Shown: positions 1 to 8,777, counted from the stretch's first letter. The stretch: DNA of 64,000 bases from an uncultured Clostridia bacterium (GCA_944332995.1 CALVKR010000003.1:1-64000), one strand, 5' to 3'. Notes: generated by a model not told the origin, from the letters alone. Numbers and translations are program-made.

Positions 1-579
1 CTGGGGCTTGACGAAGATAAACTGACGATAGTTTTGTTTGAAGGAGGATACGGGCTCGGCAAAATGAAAAAGATTTGCAAACGCCTTTTGAAAACCGACC
101 TTGACGCAAACGTCGTCGCCATATGCGGAAAAAACGAAAAGCTGTATAACGATTTAAAAAAACTCAAGGCAAACGCCAACATAAAATTCGTCGTCGAGGG
201 CTTTTGCCCCTGCACTCTTGACTATCTTGCGGCGGCAGACATATTCATGGGAAAAAGCGGAGCGTCCTCCGTTGCCGAACCTGCGTTTTTCGGGGTGGCG
301 GAAATTATAACCAAGCATGCCACGACTATTGAGAAAAACAACTCGCTTTACTACGTAGAGGACGTCAAGTGCGCTCTTAACGTGCTGAACCCGTCAAAGG
401 CGGTAAAGACGGTCAAAAAACTCGACGCCGACAGAGCCTTGCTGAAAAAAATGCAAGATAACGCCCTTGCCATTCACGACAGATACGGCAGCGAGGAAAT
501 TGCCGACCATCTTTGGGATTTGCTTTGCAAAAAATATCCCGACCTTAAAACTCAATACGACTTGGACAACAAAAAATAA
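1..579 (+). CDS. Glycosyltransferase, MGDG synthase/GT28-like, C-terminal part
   Basis: The frame is open from base 1, so the 5' end lies outside the window; the in-window TTG at 34 is not the true start. The visible 192 codons are the C-terminal, nucleotide-sugar-binding half of a GT-B enzyme of the monogalactosyldiacylglycerol synthase / processive diacylglycerol glucosyltransferase type. The glycine-rich FEGGYGLGKM loop is followed by an ADIFMGKSGASSVAEPAF segment that matches the sugar-nucleotide donor site of GT28 enzymes. The inferred role is glycosylation of diacylglycerol at the inner membrane face to make glycolipids. It is the only gene before a bidirectional terminator. Sugar donor and processivity cannot be judged from this part. 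Confidence 0.75.
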   Translation: MGLDEDKLTIVLFEGGYGLGKMKKICKRLLKTDLDANVVAICGKNEKLYNDLKKLKANANIKFVVEGFCPCTLDYLAAADIFMGKSGASSVAEPAFFGVAEIITKHATTIEKNNSLYYVEDVKCALNVLNPSKAVKTVKKLDADRALLKKMQDNALAIHDRYGSEEIADHLWDLLCKKYPDLKTQYDLDNKK

Positions 580-634
580 TTCGCCGATGCTCTTTGCAAT
601 TTGAAAATAAAATATAATAAAACAATCTTAAATA

Positions 635-664
635 AAAAACAGACGGTTTAATCCGTCTGTTTTT
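635..664. terminator. Bidirectional rho-independent terminator
   Basis: An inverted repeat with the arm ACAGACGG and its complement around a 6-nt loop is flanked by A-runs on the left and T-runs on the right. It works in both directions and separates the plus-strand glycosyltransferase from the converging minus-strand trmL operon. Confidence 0.85.
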
Positions 665-693
665 AGTATTTTCACTACTCATTAAGTTACCGT

Positions 694-1221
694 TTAAAAC
701 TTTGTCAGCTTCCCCTCGCTTAGAAGCCCTTTAAATCCGTTTTGCCTTAGCGCCTCGTAAACGACTATTGCCACGGAGTTTGAAAGATTTAGCGAGCGGC
801 AGCCGTCTATCATGGGTATGCGAAAAGAGTTTTCGTAGTTTTCGTGCAAAAGTTCCTCGGGAAGTCCTTTCGTTTCCTTGCCGAAAAGCACGAAACAGTC
901 GTCGTCGAAAGCGACTTCGTCGTATCTTGATTTGGCTTTTGTGGAAGCGTAATACATTTTGGCGTCAAGACTCACTTTAAATGTTGAATTGACCTTCTCG
1001 TATTTTCCGTGAGCGTTTTTCTCGAAAAAGTCCTCGAGGTTTTCATACACTTTTATATCTACAAAATGCCAATAATCCAACCCTGCCCTTTTCAGTGCCC
1101 TGTCGGATATGTCGAAACCGAGCGGCTTTACGAGGTGCACTTTTGAGCCTGTAGCCGCCGCCGTCCTGACTATGTTTCCCGTATTCTGCGGAATTTCAGG
1201 TTCCACCAAAACTATGTTCAT
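694..1221 (-). CDS. trmL: tRNA (cytidine(34)-2'-O)-methyltransferase TrmL
   Basis: A 175-aa SPOUT-class methyltransferase of normal TrmL length. It begins MNIVLVEPEIPQNTGNIVRT, the hallmark start of the family, and has the C-terminal knot residues around FGKETKGLPEELL and RIPMIDGCRSLNLSNSVAIV, which form the SAM-binding trefoil. TrmL methylates the wobble ribose of tRNA-Leu isoacceptors in E. coli. The ATG overlaps the rsmI stop codon by 4 bp (ATGA), so the two genes are translationally coupled. It is the last gene of a minus-strand rplI-yabB-rsmI-trmL cluster devoted to translation. Confidence 0.93.
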   Translation of the reverse strand: MNIVLVEPEIPQNTGNIVRTAAATGSKVHLVKPLGFDISDRALKRAGLDYWHFVDIKVYENLEDFFEKNAHGKYEKVNSTFKVSLDAKMYYASTKAKSRYDEVAFDDDCFVLFGKETKGLPEELLHENYENSFRIPMIDGCRSLNLSNSVAIVVYEALRQNGFKGLLSEGKLTKF

Positions 1222-2048
1222 ATCTCGTCCTTTAAGTCTATCGCAAGCTGATAGACTTCGTTTTTTGTAAGTCCTCTGTCTTTGGCGGCTTTTTTTATCG
1301 CCTCTTTTTTATCCTCGCCGAGGCGCATATACGCCAAGACGTGCTCTTTTATACCGAGCGAATTGAGCGGATTTTCCGCTTCGACCGCACCGTCCACTAT
1401 GAGCACGTATTCGCCCTTTGGCGGTGCGACTTTAAAATCAGCAAGAGTGGTAAATTCTACCCCCTCGTGAATTTTTGTTATCTCTTTTACCGCCGCCGCT
1501 TTCCTGTCGCCGTATACCGAGTATAAGGCTTGGGCGTTGGCTATAAGGTCATGAGGCGCACTGTATATGACTGTGGGTATTTTCAGATTTTTATAATCTG
1601 CCAAAAGAGACTTTTTCTCCGATTCCTTTTGAGGCAGAAATCCTAAAAACACGAATTTGCTTGCGTCGTATCCGGCAAGCGAGAGTGCGCTCGTCACCGC
1701 CGTGGCGGACGGCACCACCTCGACCTCTATCCCCTCACTGTGACAAAGTGATATTATCACCGAACCGGGATCGCATACGGACGGCATACCTGCGTCGGAA
1801 ACGAGCGCAACGCTGCTGCCGTCTGAAAGCAAAGCTAAAAATTTTTCCTTTATCTCGTTTTCGTTGAATTTGTGATAAGCAAAAAGTTTTTTTGAAATGC
1901 CGAGATGATTCAAAAGCGGCAAGGTGTGCCTCGTATCCTCGCAGGCGATATAATCGACGGATTTGAGCGTTGCCACCGCCCTCTTGGATATATCCGACAG
2001 ATTGCCTATCGGTGTGCCGACAATGTAAAGTTTACCCTTTTTCATCAT
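1218..2048 (-). CDS. rsmI: 16S rRNA (cytidine(1402)-2'-O)-methyltransferase RsmI
   Basis: A 276-aa tetrapyrrole-methylase-fold protein. The N-terminal KLYIVGTPIGNLSDISKRAV and the CEDTRHTLPLLNHLGI segment are diagnostic of RsmI, which 2'-O-methylates C1402 in the decoding centre of 16S rRNA using SAM. The LVSDAGMPSVCDPG loop near residues 85-98 is the second SAM-contacting motif. Two consecutive ATGs open the frame; the first overlaps the upstream stop by 4 bp and is preferred. The short C-terminal helical extension is normal for Gram-positive RsmI. Confidence 0.95.
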   Translation of the reverse strand: MMKKGKLYIVGTPIGNLSDISKRAVATLKSVDYIACEDTRHTLPLLNHLGISKKLFAYHKFNENEIKEKFLALLSDGSSVALVSDAGMPSVCDPGSVIISLCHSEGIEVEVVPSATAVTSALSLAGYDASKFVFLGFLPQKESEKKSLLADYKNLKIPTVIYSAPHDLIANAQALYSVYGDRKAAAVKEITKIHEGVEFTTLADFKVAPPKGEYVLIVDGAVEAENPLNSLGIKEHVLAYMRLGEDKKEAIKKAAKDRGLTKNEVYQLAIDLKDEI

Positions 2049-2770
2049 TTATAAAGTCCTTCAAATTTCCGAGTCATCGTGCCGTCGCCGTTGTATTGCA
2101 CGATATAATCCGACCTCAATTCCTCTTTTCCGCCCTTTACCGCCCTCACTATAAAGGTGTCCGCTTCCTTGTCCGCTTTGGGATAGACGATAATCAGTTC
2201 CTTTACGGCGAGGTTGTGTTTTGAAAGCAGAGCCATAACTTCCTGCAAACGTCTCATTTTGCATACCATGTAAAAGTCTTTGCCGAACATGAGCATTTTT
2301 GAAGCGGCGGCGATAAAGTCTCCCACCGTGGCAAGATTTTCCGAACGGCAGTTATCCGTCACACTGTCCCGTCCCGTCGCCTTTTCGTATGGCGGATTGC
2401 ATACGACAAGGTCGAAACTTTCTCTTGAATAGTATTTTTCGAGCTCGGATATATCGGCGTTTAAAATTTCTATTTTATCCGACAGATTGTTGATAGAAAC
2501 ATTCTCTTTTAAAAGGGCGAACATCTCCGCCTGTTTTTCCACCGCCGTGATATGCTTTAATTTGCGCTTGCCCGTAAGAAGAACGGATATTACGCCGTTT
2601 CCCGCTCCAAGCTCTAACGCCTTTGATTTTCCCGTCACCTTTACGAGGTTTGCAAGCATGACGCTGTCGCAGTTGAAACAATAAAAAGATGGATTTTGCT
2701 TTAGCTTTAATCCATCCGTTTGAAGGTCGTCTATTCTGAATTCAAAATCCTTAGATGACTTCTCTGACAA
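2045..2770 (-). CDS. yabB: tRNA1(Val) (adenine(37)-N6)-methyltransferase-like (YabB/TrmN6)
   Basis: A 241-aa class I SAM-dependent methyltransferase. Motif I reads [15 protein letters not shown] and the catalytic motif is VVCNPPYEK; the NPPY signature marks N6-adenine methyltransferases acting on RNA or DNA. The opening segment with [21 protein letters not shown] matches the YabB/TrmN6 family. The start is a TTG inside the end of rplI, 20 bp of overlap, chosen because AAAGGTG lies 4 nt before it. Gene order rplI-yabB-rsmI-trmL implies co-transcription. Modification of tRNA1(Val) is the E. coli activity; the exact tRNA here is inferred. Confidence 0.85.
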   Translation of the reverse strand: MSEKSSKDFEFRIDDLQTDGLKLKQNPSFYCFNCDSVMLANLVKVTGKSKALELGAGNGVISVLLTGKRKLKHITAVEKQAEMFALLKENVSINNLSDKIEILNADISELEKYYSRESFDLVVCNPPYEKATGRDSVTDNCRSENLATVGDFIAAASKMLMFGKDFYMVCKMRRLQEVMALLSKHNLAVKELIIVYPKADKEADTFIVRAVKGGKEELRSDYIVQYNGDGTMTRKFEGLYK

Positions 2771-3203
2771 CGTGCACCTTTAATTTTGCCGATATCTCGG
2801 CGTAAAGTTTTACGGCAACGACATAGTCGCCGTAAGCCTTGATATTTTCTTTTAAAACTATTTTCTTTTTGTCGACGTCGATGCCCTGTTCTTTGAGCGC
2901 CCCGGCAATCTCGGCGTTGGTGGCAGAGCCGAACATTTTACCGTCGGCGCCCATACACTTGACTTTCACCGTCACTTCCGTGGCGTTGATTTTGTCGCAA
3001 AGCTCCCTCGCCTCCGCCTTTTCTTCCTCTATGCGCTGAGCCTCGAGTTTCTTTTTGTGATTTAAAATATTTACGTTTGCGGTGGTAGCTTCCTGAGCCA
3101 AATTCTTTTTAAGCAAAAAATTTCTCGCATATCCGTCATTAACTTCTATAATTTCATCTTTTTTGCCTGTTCCTTTTACGTCCTGAAGTAGTATAACTTT
3201 CAT
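2751..3203 (-). CDS. rplI: 50S ribosomal protein L9
   Basis: A 150-aa L9. It starts [20 protein letters not shown], the conserved L9 opening, with the N-terminal RNA-binding domain followed by the long connecting helix rich in K and E and the C-terminal rRNA-binding domain. An in-frame ORF extends 13 codons further upstream, but the start at 3203 has AAAGGAGA at the right distance and matches the family start. It heads the translation cluster running leftward to the terminator at 635-664. Its usual neighbours gdpP and dnaB are not here. Confidence 0.97.
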   Translation of the reverse strand: MKVILLQDVKGTGKKDEIIEVNDGYARNFLLKKNLAQEATTANVNILNHKKKLEAQRIEEEKAEARELCDKINATEVTVKVKCMGADGKMFGSATNAEIAGALKEQGIDVDKKKIVLKENIKAYGDYVVAVKLYAEISAKLKVHVVREVI

Positions 3204-3294
3204 ATATATCTCCTTTAGAACAATATAACATACAACCGACAAAAATAAAAGTATATATTTTCATTTTAGGCAAATAATTTTAGTGGAGGATTGT

Positions 3295-3609
3295 ATGAAA
3301 AAAATCTTATGTCAAACTGCTAATTGTGAACACAATTTGAAAAATACCTGCCTCGCCGGAGTTATCACCGTGGGCGAAAAAGGCAAATGTCTGTCTAAAA
3401 TAAAGAGAGAGGGAGGCGTTTTGGCGCAGGCTTTCGCCGACGTCGAAGCGGCGGAAGAAATATCCCCCGACAGAGGTTACGACTGTATCGTCCAGTGCAA
3501 CAGCAAGTGCATCTACAACAACGGCAATATCTGTTCTTGCGACGAAATAAGGGTCGACGACTCTGTTTTATCCACAAAATGCCGCACGAGAATACAATCG
3601 AGAGGCTGA
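3295..3609 (+). CDS. Cysteine-rich DUF1540-type protein, duplicated motif
   Basis: A 104-aa small protein with two similar cysteine modules. The first is C-x4-C-x7-C followed by a VITVGEKGKC stretch; the second is C-x3-C-x7-C followed by EIRVDDSVLSTKC. The spacing resembles DUF1540 modules, which occur singly or in pairs in Clostridia and are presumed to bind metal. A GTG lies 12 bases upstream, but the ATG at 3295 has GTGGAGG just before it and is preferred. It is transcribed divergently from rplI across a 90-bp gap. The function is unknown. Confidence 0.7.
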   Translation: MKKILCQTANCEHNLKNTCLAGVITVGEKGKCLSKIKREGGVLAQAFADVEAAEEISPDRGYDCIVQCNSKCIYNNGNICSCDEIRVDDSVLSTKCRTRIQSRG

Positions 3610-3632
3610 AAAGGCAAACGGATATCCAAAAC

Positions 3633-3660
3633 CCGACGGTCAGATAAAACTGCCCGTCGG
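3633..3660. other. Inverted repeat after the DUF1540 gene
   Basis: Arms CCGACGG and CCGTCGG, with an inner CAG/CTG pairing, form a hairpin 23 bases after the stop codon. There is no T-run, so it is not a classical terminator. It may stabilise the 3' end of the mRNA. Confidence 0.45.
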
Positions 3661-3744
3661 ACGGAATTTATAAATTGCCCCTTTTGCCTTGCCGCAATTT
3701 TCGGCTATGTATTTTTAAGTTTAAAATTCAGGTAAAATGAAAAT

Positions 3745-3772
3745 AAAAAGCGATATTCCGCTTTTTATTTTT
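3745..3772 (+). terminator. Rho-independent terminator leading into a T-rich tract
   Basis: Stem AAAAAGCG / CGCTTTTT with a 6-nt loop is followed directly by ATTTTTTTG. It probably ends the DUF1540 transcript and is the left edge of the expanded T-rich tract. Confidence 0.7.
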
Positions 3773-3935
3773 TGTTTTTTTATCTTTTATTTTTTATCTT
3801 TTATTTTTTATTTTTTATCTTTTATTTTTTATTTTTTGTTTTTTGTTTTTTGTTTTTTGTTTTTTGTTTTTTGTTTTTTGGTTTTTGGTTTTTGGTTTTT
3901 AACTTTTATTTTTTTTGTTTTTTATCTCTTTGAAA
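3767..3935. repeat. T-rich degenerate minisatellite
   Basis: About 170 bp in which the plus strand is almost only T, made of variants of TTTTTTATC, TTTTTTGT and TTTTTTGG in successive blocks. The stepwise change of unit (ATC, then G, then GG) suggests slippage expansion of the terminator T-run. A Phe-rich frame crosses it but has no ribosome binding site and no coding character. It accounts for most of the 382-bp gap between the converging genes at 3609 and 3992. Confidence 0.8.
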
Positions 3936-3991
3936 ACAAGCCCTTTTGACTGTCTTTTTTGTGCCTATCGACTTAAATTGCGATATGCTTT

Positions 3992-4897
3992 TTAAGTGCT
4001 TTCTTCGTCTACGGTATATCTGTTGCGAATTTCAAGCGGCGGTATGAATTCCTGCAAAAGGCTGTCTGACGGAACGTATGAAAGAGGTATCTCGTTTACC
4101 GATTCCATCGAGCGGCGCAGTTCTTCCGCCTTTTTCGTATAAATACTGCCCGGCTTTAATGTATTTAAAACCTCTATCAGCGGTGCCTTGAGCGCCGCCT
4201 TTTCGTAGTCGAAATAAGTGTTTATCGTCGCATTGGCGTATCTCGAAAACGGACGAATGTTTATCCTTTCGCTCTCTATGACGTTGTCCCACAGCTCAAA
4301 CGTGCGATTGGCGTCGCTCGAGCGGTAGTGATAATCTCTGACGAGCCTCCTTATCACCCTCGTGGCGTCCGGTTTATCCGAATCGGAATAAGAGTCAAGA
4401 TAAATTTTAAAAAGTCTGTCGCTGCCCGTGGCACAGTCGGAAATGACGGGATTTAAGGCGTGGAGCCCCTCCACTATGCACATACTGTTGCCTTTGAGTT
4501 TTATTTCTTTATACACGTCCGTTCTGCCGTGAAGATTGAAATCGAAAGTGGGAACCTGCACCGTCTGTCCCGTCATAAGACCTACGAAACATTCCCTGAT
4601 ATAAGGCAAATCAAGCGCGTAAACCGATTCAAAATCCGGCTTACCCTCCGACGTTTTCGGAACTAAATCGCGCGTCAAATAAAAGTCGTCGAGCGACAGC
4701 ACGAAAGTTTCTATCCCGTTTTCGCAAAGCGACGCCCTCAATCTTTCCGAGGTCGTCGTCTTCCCTGCGCAGCTCGGTCCTGCAAGCAATAGGATTTTTA
4801 TGTCCATCTTCTTTAAAAGGCGAGCATAAAACATAACCTCATTATTATAATTCAGTTCATCCGAGTAAATTTTTTCTCTTAGCTGCGAATCCGTCAT
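3992..4897 (-). CDS. Uridine kinase-like P-loop nucleoside kinase
   Basis: A 301-aa P-loop kinase of the uridine kinase/phosphoribulokinase group. Walker A is GPSCAGKTTTSERL at about residue 40, the substrate/Mg2+ motif is SLDDFYLTRD, and IVEGLHALNP is the Walker B-like strand typical of this group. Many clostridial relatives carry an extra N-terminal TGS-like domain; here only a 30-residue helix precedes the kinase. The predicted reaction is NTP-dependent phosphorylation of a nucleoside, most likely uridine or cytidine. It follows the MBL nuclease gene by 12 bp and is likely in its operon. Substrate assignment is moderate. Confidence 0.75.
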   Translation of the reverse strand: MTDSQLREKIYSDELNYNNEVMFYARLLKKMDIKILLLAGPSCAGKTTTSERLRASLCENGIETFVLSLDDFYLTRDLVPKTSEGKPDFESVYALDLPYIRECFVGLMTGQTVQVPTFDFNLHGRTDVYKEIKLKGNSMCIVEGLHALNPVISDCATGSDRLFKIYLDSYSDSDKPDATRVIRRLVRDYHYRSSDANRTFELWDNVIESERINIRPFSRYANATINTYFDYEKAALKAPLIEVLNTLKPGSIYTKKAEELRRSMESVNEIPLSYVPSDSLLQEFIPPLEIRNRYTVDEEST

Positions 4898-4909
4898 ATA
4901 GCCTGATTA

Positions 4910-6505
4910 TTAACTCCATCTGTTTGATATTTCGTCTATCTGTCTGGCAAGTTTTTCAAGATATTGATTTGCCTTGCCTTCGTTTTCCTTTGCCACGTTG
5001 GAAAGTCTCTCGAGTGCCTCGAGCACCTTATCGTAAGCGCCTGCCTTTCGGCTGACCACATGCTTTTCTTTCTTGACCCTCTTATGTCCGTTTTGAAGTT
5101 TTTCGCCTGTGATAAGGTCATAAACTTCCTCGACGAAAGGAGCCGTCGATTTAAAACCGTAGGTCTGTCTGACTCTTTCGGCAAACATTTCCGCCACCCT
5201 TTCCTCGCCGTGCGTTACGAAAACGTGGGCAGGAGCATTGGACAGTTTTGCCAAAAATCCCAAAAGTCCGTCACGGTCGGCGTGAGCGGAAACGTTTTGC
5301 AATTTCATAATTTTCGCTTCAACTGCGATTGTTTCCTGAAACAGTTTGACGTGTCTTGCGCCCGTCAATATGGCATTGCCCAAAGTTCCGTTTACCTGAT
5401 AACCCACAAAGAGTATCGTGCTCTGCTTTTTCCACAGATTGTGCTTTAAGTGGTGCTTGATTCTGCCTGCCTCGCACATTCCCGAAGCGGAAATAATGAT
5501 GCAAGGGTCGGTTTCCTCGTTTATCAATTTCGAGTCTTCACTAGTTATCGAAAAGCGCAAATCCTTCACGCCTATCGGGTTTATGCCTTGCTTTATCAGT
5601 TTATCCGTTTCCTCGTCGTAATATGCGGAACTCGTATTCATGAAAATATTCGTGGCGTTAATTGCGAGAGGGCTGTCAAGGAATATCTTGTATGCCCCGT
5701 GCCCTTTCACGAGATTTTCGTCTTTTATCTGTCTTAAATAATAGAGTAGCTCCTGCGTTCTGCCGACGGCAAAGCACGGAATGACGACGTTTCCGCCTCT
5801 GTCGAAAGTTTCTTGAATTATTCTCGCAAATTCGCCCACGGGATTGACCACTTCTTCATGGTTGCGGTCGCCGTATGTCGATTCCATTATGATATAGTCG
5901 GCGTCCTCTACCGGCGTATAATCTCTGACAAGCGGCATGCCTTTGTTTCCGATATCCCCCGAAAACACCACCTTTTTCGTTTGATTGTTTTCCGTCAAGG
6001 TGAGCTCAACGTGCGCCGAGCCTAAAATGTGTCCTGCGTCGGTAAACCTAACCGTTATGTTTTCGTCAATCTTTTTTGTTTCGAGATATTCAAATCCGAC
6101 AAAGTGTTTTAAACATTCCTCGGCGTTTTCCGTGGTATATAGCGGTTCGTAAGGCTCGTTTTTTGCTCTTTGCCCCTTTCTGTTTTTCCATTCCGCTTCC
6201 GTTTCCTGAATGTGCGCCGCATCTCGAAGCATTATTTCGCACAGCTCTTTTGTCGCCGAAGTGGTATAAATTTTTCCGTCAAATCCCTGCTTTACCAAAA
6301 GAGGCAACAGACCGCTGTGATCGATATGAGCGTGAGTTAAAAAGACGCAGTAAACGTCGGACGGATTCACCTTAAAAGATTGCTGCTCGTAAATTTGCGG
6401 ACCTTGTTCCATACCGCAATCGACAAGCACCTTTTTACCGCCGACTTCAACGAGATAACAGCTTCCCGTAACTTGACGGGCAGCACCCAAAAAAGATAAT
6501 TTCAT
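4910..6505 (-). CDS. MBL-fold/beta-CASP RNA-processing nuclease (Ysh1-like)
   Basis: A 531-aa metallo-beta-lactamase/beta-CASP protein. The metal-binding motif HTHAHIDHSG sits near residue 57, the DAGHILGSAH segment supplies another zinc ligand, and ESTYGDR with the later SASGMCEAGRIKHH and HADRDGLL segments are beta-CASP motifs A-C of the COG1236 family. Relatives are RNA endo/exonucleases homologous to CPSF73/Ysh1. The 40-residue basic, helical C-terminal tail is probably an RNA or partner contact. SD CAAAGGGGT precedes the ATG, and a strong sigma-A promoter lies 28-56 bases upstream. It leads a two-gene unit with the nucleoside kinase. Confidence 0.9.
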   Translation of the reverse strand: MKLSFLGAARQVTGSCYLVEVGGKKVLVDCGMEQGPQIYEQQSFKVNPSDVYCVFLTHAHIDHSGLLPLLVKQGFDGKIYTTSATKELCEIMLRDAAHIQETEAEWKNRKGQRAKNEPYEPLYTTENAEECLKHFVGFEYLETKKIDENITVRFTDAGHILGSAHVELTLTENNQTKKVVFSGDIGNKGMPLVRDYTPVEDADYIIMESTYGDRNHEEVVNPVGEFARIIQETFDRGGNVVIPCFAVGRTQELLYYLRQIKDENLVKGHGAYKIFLDSPLAINATNIFMNTSSAYYDEETDKLIKQGINPIGVKDLRFSITSEDSKLINEETDPCIIISASGMCEAGRIKHHLKHNLWKKQSTILFVGYQVNGTLGNAILTGARHVKLFQETIAVEAKIMKLQNVSAHADRDGLLGFLAKLSNAPAHVFVTHGEERVAEMFAERVRQTYGFKSTAPFVEEVYDLITGEKLQNGHKRVKKEKHVVSRKAGAYDKVLEALERLSNVAKENEGKANQYLEKLARQIDEISNRWS

Positions 6506-6532
6506 AAATACCCCTTTGTCTTTTATAGTAAA

Positions 6533-6561
6533 ATTATAACAGCAATTTATTTCACTTTCAA
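6533..6561 (-). promoter_or_regulatory. Sigma-A promoter of the MBL nuclease operon
   Basis: On the minus strand: -35 TTGAAA, 17-bp spacer, -10 TATAAT, with an upstream TG giving an extended -10. Transcription should start about 20 bases before the ATG. Confidence 0.8.
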
Positions 6562-6952
6562 TACCGATTTTACAAAAAAATACCTATATATATCAAATTA
6601 TGCAAAATTCCAAAAAAGTTTCGCTTGAAATTTTTTGAAATCGGCAAATCTTTTTTTTTTCTTTCAAATCCGATTTTTAGCTATATAAATTAAAAAACGG
6701 CATATGCCGTTTTTTAATTTCTTTTCGGGCAGGGACAATTTACTTACCGACTTTAGCAATTTATTTGCCGCCCTAACTATATGACAAAGGCGTCAGTTTA
6801 TATAGCGTTCTGCCTTTTCATATTTAAATTTTTATAATTTGTTGCGCTCTGTTTTTCCTTTATCCCCCTTTCCGTTTATAAGCCCCTTTAAATTGCTTTC
6901 ATTTTAAGCTCTGTCCGTCGTTAAATAGGGTATATCCGCCCGTATATAGAGG
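6562..6952. other. Spacer between MBL operon and spoIVA
   Basis: AT-rich spacer. Apart from the palindromic terminator at 6687-6720 I see no gene, repeat family or structured RNA in it. Confidence 0.6.
6687..6720. terminator. 34-bp perfect palindromic terminator
   Basis: A perfect 34-bp palindrome centred on GGCATATGCC, with A6 on one flank and T6 on the other. It can terminate in either direction; the gene needing it is spoIVA, whose stop codon is about 230 bp away on the minus strand. Confidence 0.75.
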
Positions 6953-8422
6953 TTAAAGCAATATGCAAAGCACGCCGCCCTTTCCTTCGTTGACTATTCT
7001 GCCGAGAGTTTTTTGCATCTTCTCTTTTGCGTCGGCAGGGATAGCGAAAAGTTTATGCTGCAATCCGTCGTTTACAAGACCTCTCAGCGTCTTCCCGAAG
7101 ATGTTTGCGTCCCATATGTCGTCGTTCTGCGGATTGGAAATAAGACTCTTTACAAGGTCCTCCGATTGTTCCTCGCTACCCACTATTGGGCTGACTTCCG
7201 TTTCGACGTCCACTTTTATTATGTGTAGCGACGGCGCTTTTGCGCTGAGTTTAACACCAAACTGTCCGCCCTGTTTTACCATTTCGGGAGTGTCGAGGCT
7301 CATTTCGTCAATGGACGGAACGACTACTCCGTATCCCGTTTCTTCCGCCTGCTTTAAAGCGTCGCACAGTTTTTGCGTTTTGGCTTTCGCCTTGGAAAGC
7401 GTCTTGAGAAGATAGAAAAGGTCGAAATCGTTTTTAACCGATTCGTTACATTCGCTCGAAAGAACGTCGTAGAAAAGCCCTTCTTTTACCGACAGCGTTA
7501 TTTCCACTCTGCCCTGTCCTGCGTCTAAAATTATGTTTGACGGAGGGTCTAAATAGTTTAAACCGTCGAACGCCTCGTCAAAGTTTAAATAGTCCTTCAT
7601 CTTTTTTGCGCTCTCTGCGACTTTCGTGACGGCGCCTATGGCTTCCTTTACGATATCGCTGCCCACGCTCAGCGCCTGTATCCACTTGGGCGCAACGGCG
7701 TCAATCTGTTTTATGGGGAACTCCAAAAGCACCGTTTCGAGTATGCCTGCCATATCCTGTTCGCTCATATTGAGCACGTCGGCGACTACGACGGGGACGG
7801 CGTATTTTTCCTCGAGCACTCCCCTTATCTTCTGAGCTTCGTTGCTTTGCGGTTTTTTGCTGTTGAGCAACACTATAAACGGTTTGCCGAGCGATTTCAA
7901 TTCGCCCACGACTCTTTCTTCTGCCGCAATATAATTCGTCCTGGGTATATCGGCTATCGTTCCGTCCGTCGTTACGAGCACAGCTATCGTCGAATGGTCT
8001 CGGATAACTTTTTCCGTTCCTATCTCGGCGGCTTTCTCGAACGGCATTTCTTTTTCTGACCACGGCGTCCTGACCATTCTCTCCTTGCCCTCCGATTTAT
8101 GCCCTTCCGCACCCTCGACGAGGTAGCCCACGCAGTCAATCATTCTGACGTTCGCCTGCATGTTTTCGCTTATCGTAACTTTTACCGCCTCGTTTGGCAC
8201 GAATCTCGGTTGAGTCGTCATGATAGTCTTTCCGTCCGCCGACTGCGGAAGCTCGTCAACCGCTCTTTGGCGTTCGTTGACGTCCTCTATGTTGTCGAGC
8301 ACCGACTGCATAAAGCGTTTGATAAACGTAGACTTGCCCGTTCGGACGGGTCCGACTACACCGACGTATATATCTCCGCCCGTCCTCTTTGCAATATCCT
8401 CCAATAAGTTAAATTTGTCCAT
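6953..8422 (-). CDS. spoIVA: Stage IV sporulation protein A (spore coat basement ATPase)
   Basis: A 489-aa SpoIVA, full length for the family. The N-terminal TRAFAC-type ATPase domain carries Walker A GPVRTGKSTF near residue 24, and the sequence runs through QSADGKTIMTTQPRFVPNEA and RMIDCVGYLVEGAEGHKSEG, all diagnostic. It ends GGVLCILL, the short hydrophobic end used for membrane or SpoVM contact in Bacillus. In Bacillus it polymerises on the outer forespore membrane and anchors the spore coat. SD AGGAGG is 6 nt before the ATG. It appears monocistronic. Its presence indicates an endospore-former or recent descendant of one. Confidence 0.97.
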   Translation of the reverse strand: MDKFNLLEDIAKRTGGDIYVGVVGPVRTGKSTFIKRFMQSVLDNIEDVNERQRAVDELPQSADGKTIMTTQPRFVPNEAVKVTISENMQANVRMIDCVGYLVEGAEGHKSEGKERMVRTPWSEKEMPFEKAAEIGTEKVIRDHSTIAVLVTTDGTIADIPRTNYIAAEERVVGELKSLGKPFIVLLNSKKPQSNEAQKIRGVLEEKYAVPVVVADVLNMSEQDMAGILETVLLEFPIKQIDAVAPKWIQALSVGSDIVKEAIGAVTKVAESAKKMKDYLNFDEAFDGLNYLDPPSNIILDAGQGRVEITLSVKEGLFYDVLSSECNESVKNDFDLFYLLKTLSKAKAKTQKLCDALKQAEETGYGVVVPSIDEMSLDTPEMVKQGGQFGVKLSAKAPSLHIIKVDVETEVSPIVGSEEQSEDLVKSLISNPQNDDIWDANIFGKTLRGLVNDGLQHKLFAIPADAKEKMQKTLGRIVNEGKGGVLCILL

Positions 8423-8448
8423 AATTGCCCTCCTGCTACTTACGCTTA

Positions 8449-8477
8449 AATATATTCGCCTTAGACGGCAATATTCC
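8449..8477 (-). promoter_or_regulatory. Possible sigma-E-type promoter of spoIVA
   Basis: In the 70 bp between the small-RNA terminator and the spoIVA start, the minus strand holds GGAATATT and, 13 bp later, GAATATATT. This resembles sigma-E elements (-35 KMATATT, -10 CATACAHT), the factor controlling spoIVA in Bacillus. No sigma-A promoter is visible in the same space. Confidence 0.4.
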
Positions 8478-8485
8478 TGAAAAAC

Positions 8486-8512
8486 AAAAAAAACAAGCCC
8501 GAAGGCTTGTTT
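8486..8512 (-). terminator. Terminator of the candidate small RNA
   Basis: Stem AAACAAGCC / GGCTTGTTT with a TTCG loop on the minus strand, followed by eight T. It sits 64 bp upstream of the spoIVA start, so it ends a transcript that begins upstream of spoIVA. Confidence 0.85.
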
Positions 8513-8771
8513 AATTTTTCTTTTGTATCTTTATGGTTTATCCTTGGTAACTTGTCGTTTAATCTTTAGTGCAATATAATCTTTTGTATAAAAATCTTTG
8601 GTGCTTTAACGATTGTCTTATGAATTTCTTTTGTTTATCCGATTTTTATCTTTTGAATTTCTTTTGTATTTAAGGCCGTAACTTTTGATTTAAAGTATAT
8701 TTAAATCTTAATCTTTCGTAAAAGTTCTACGATTTTTTTACACCAAGGAAAAAGCGGAAATCCCTTAGCTT
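8486..8771 (-). ncRNA. Candidate small RNA of about 285 nt with its own promoter and terminator
   Basis: A sigma-A promoter at 8778-8806 and a strong terminator at 8486-8512 bracket this region on the minus strand, and no open frame with a ribosome binding site lies between. Three hairpins occupy the 5' half of the RNA: CTAAGG/CCTTGG, TCGTA/TACGA, and an 8-bp perfect GATTTAAA/TTTAAATC with a 5-nt loop (8687-8707). The 3' half is unstructured and A-rich, with recurring AAAGAT and ACAAAAGA words, including a 14-bp direct repeat at 8621-8634 and 8654-8667. I do not recognise the family; it does not fold like 6S, SRP, tmRNA or RNase P. It could alternatively be an attenuated leader of spoIVA. Confidence 0.5.
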
Positions 8772-8777
8772 GATAAA

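Noticed and set aside
3737-3949. Phe-rich open frame across the T-rich tract
   Set aside because: Its residues simply follow the low-complexity DNA, there is no ribosome binding site, and it overlaps a terminator.
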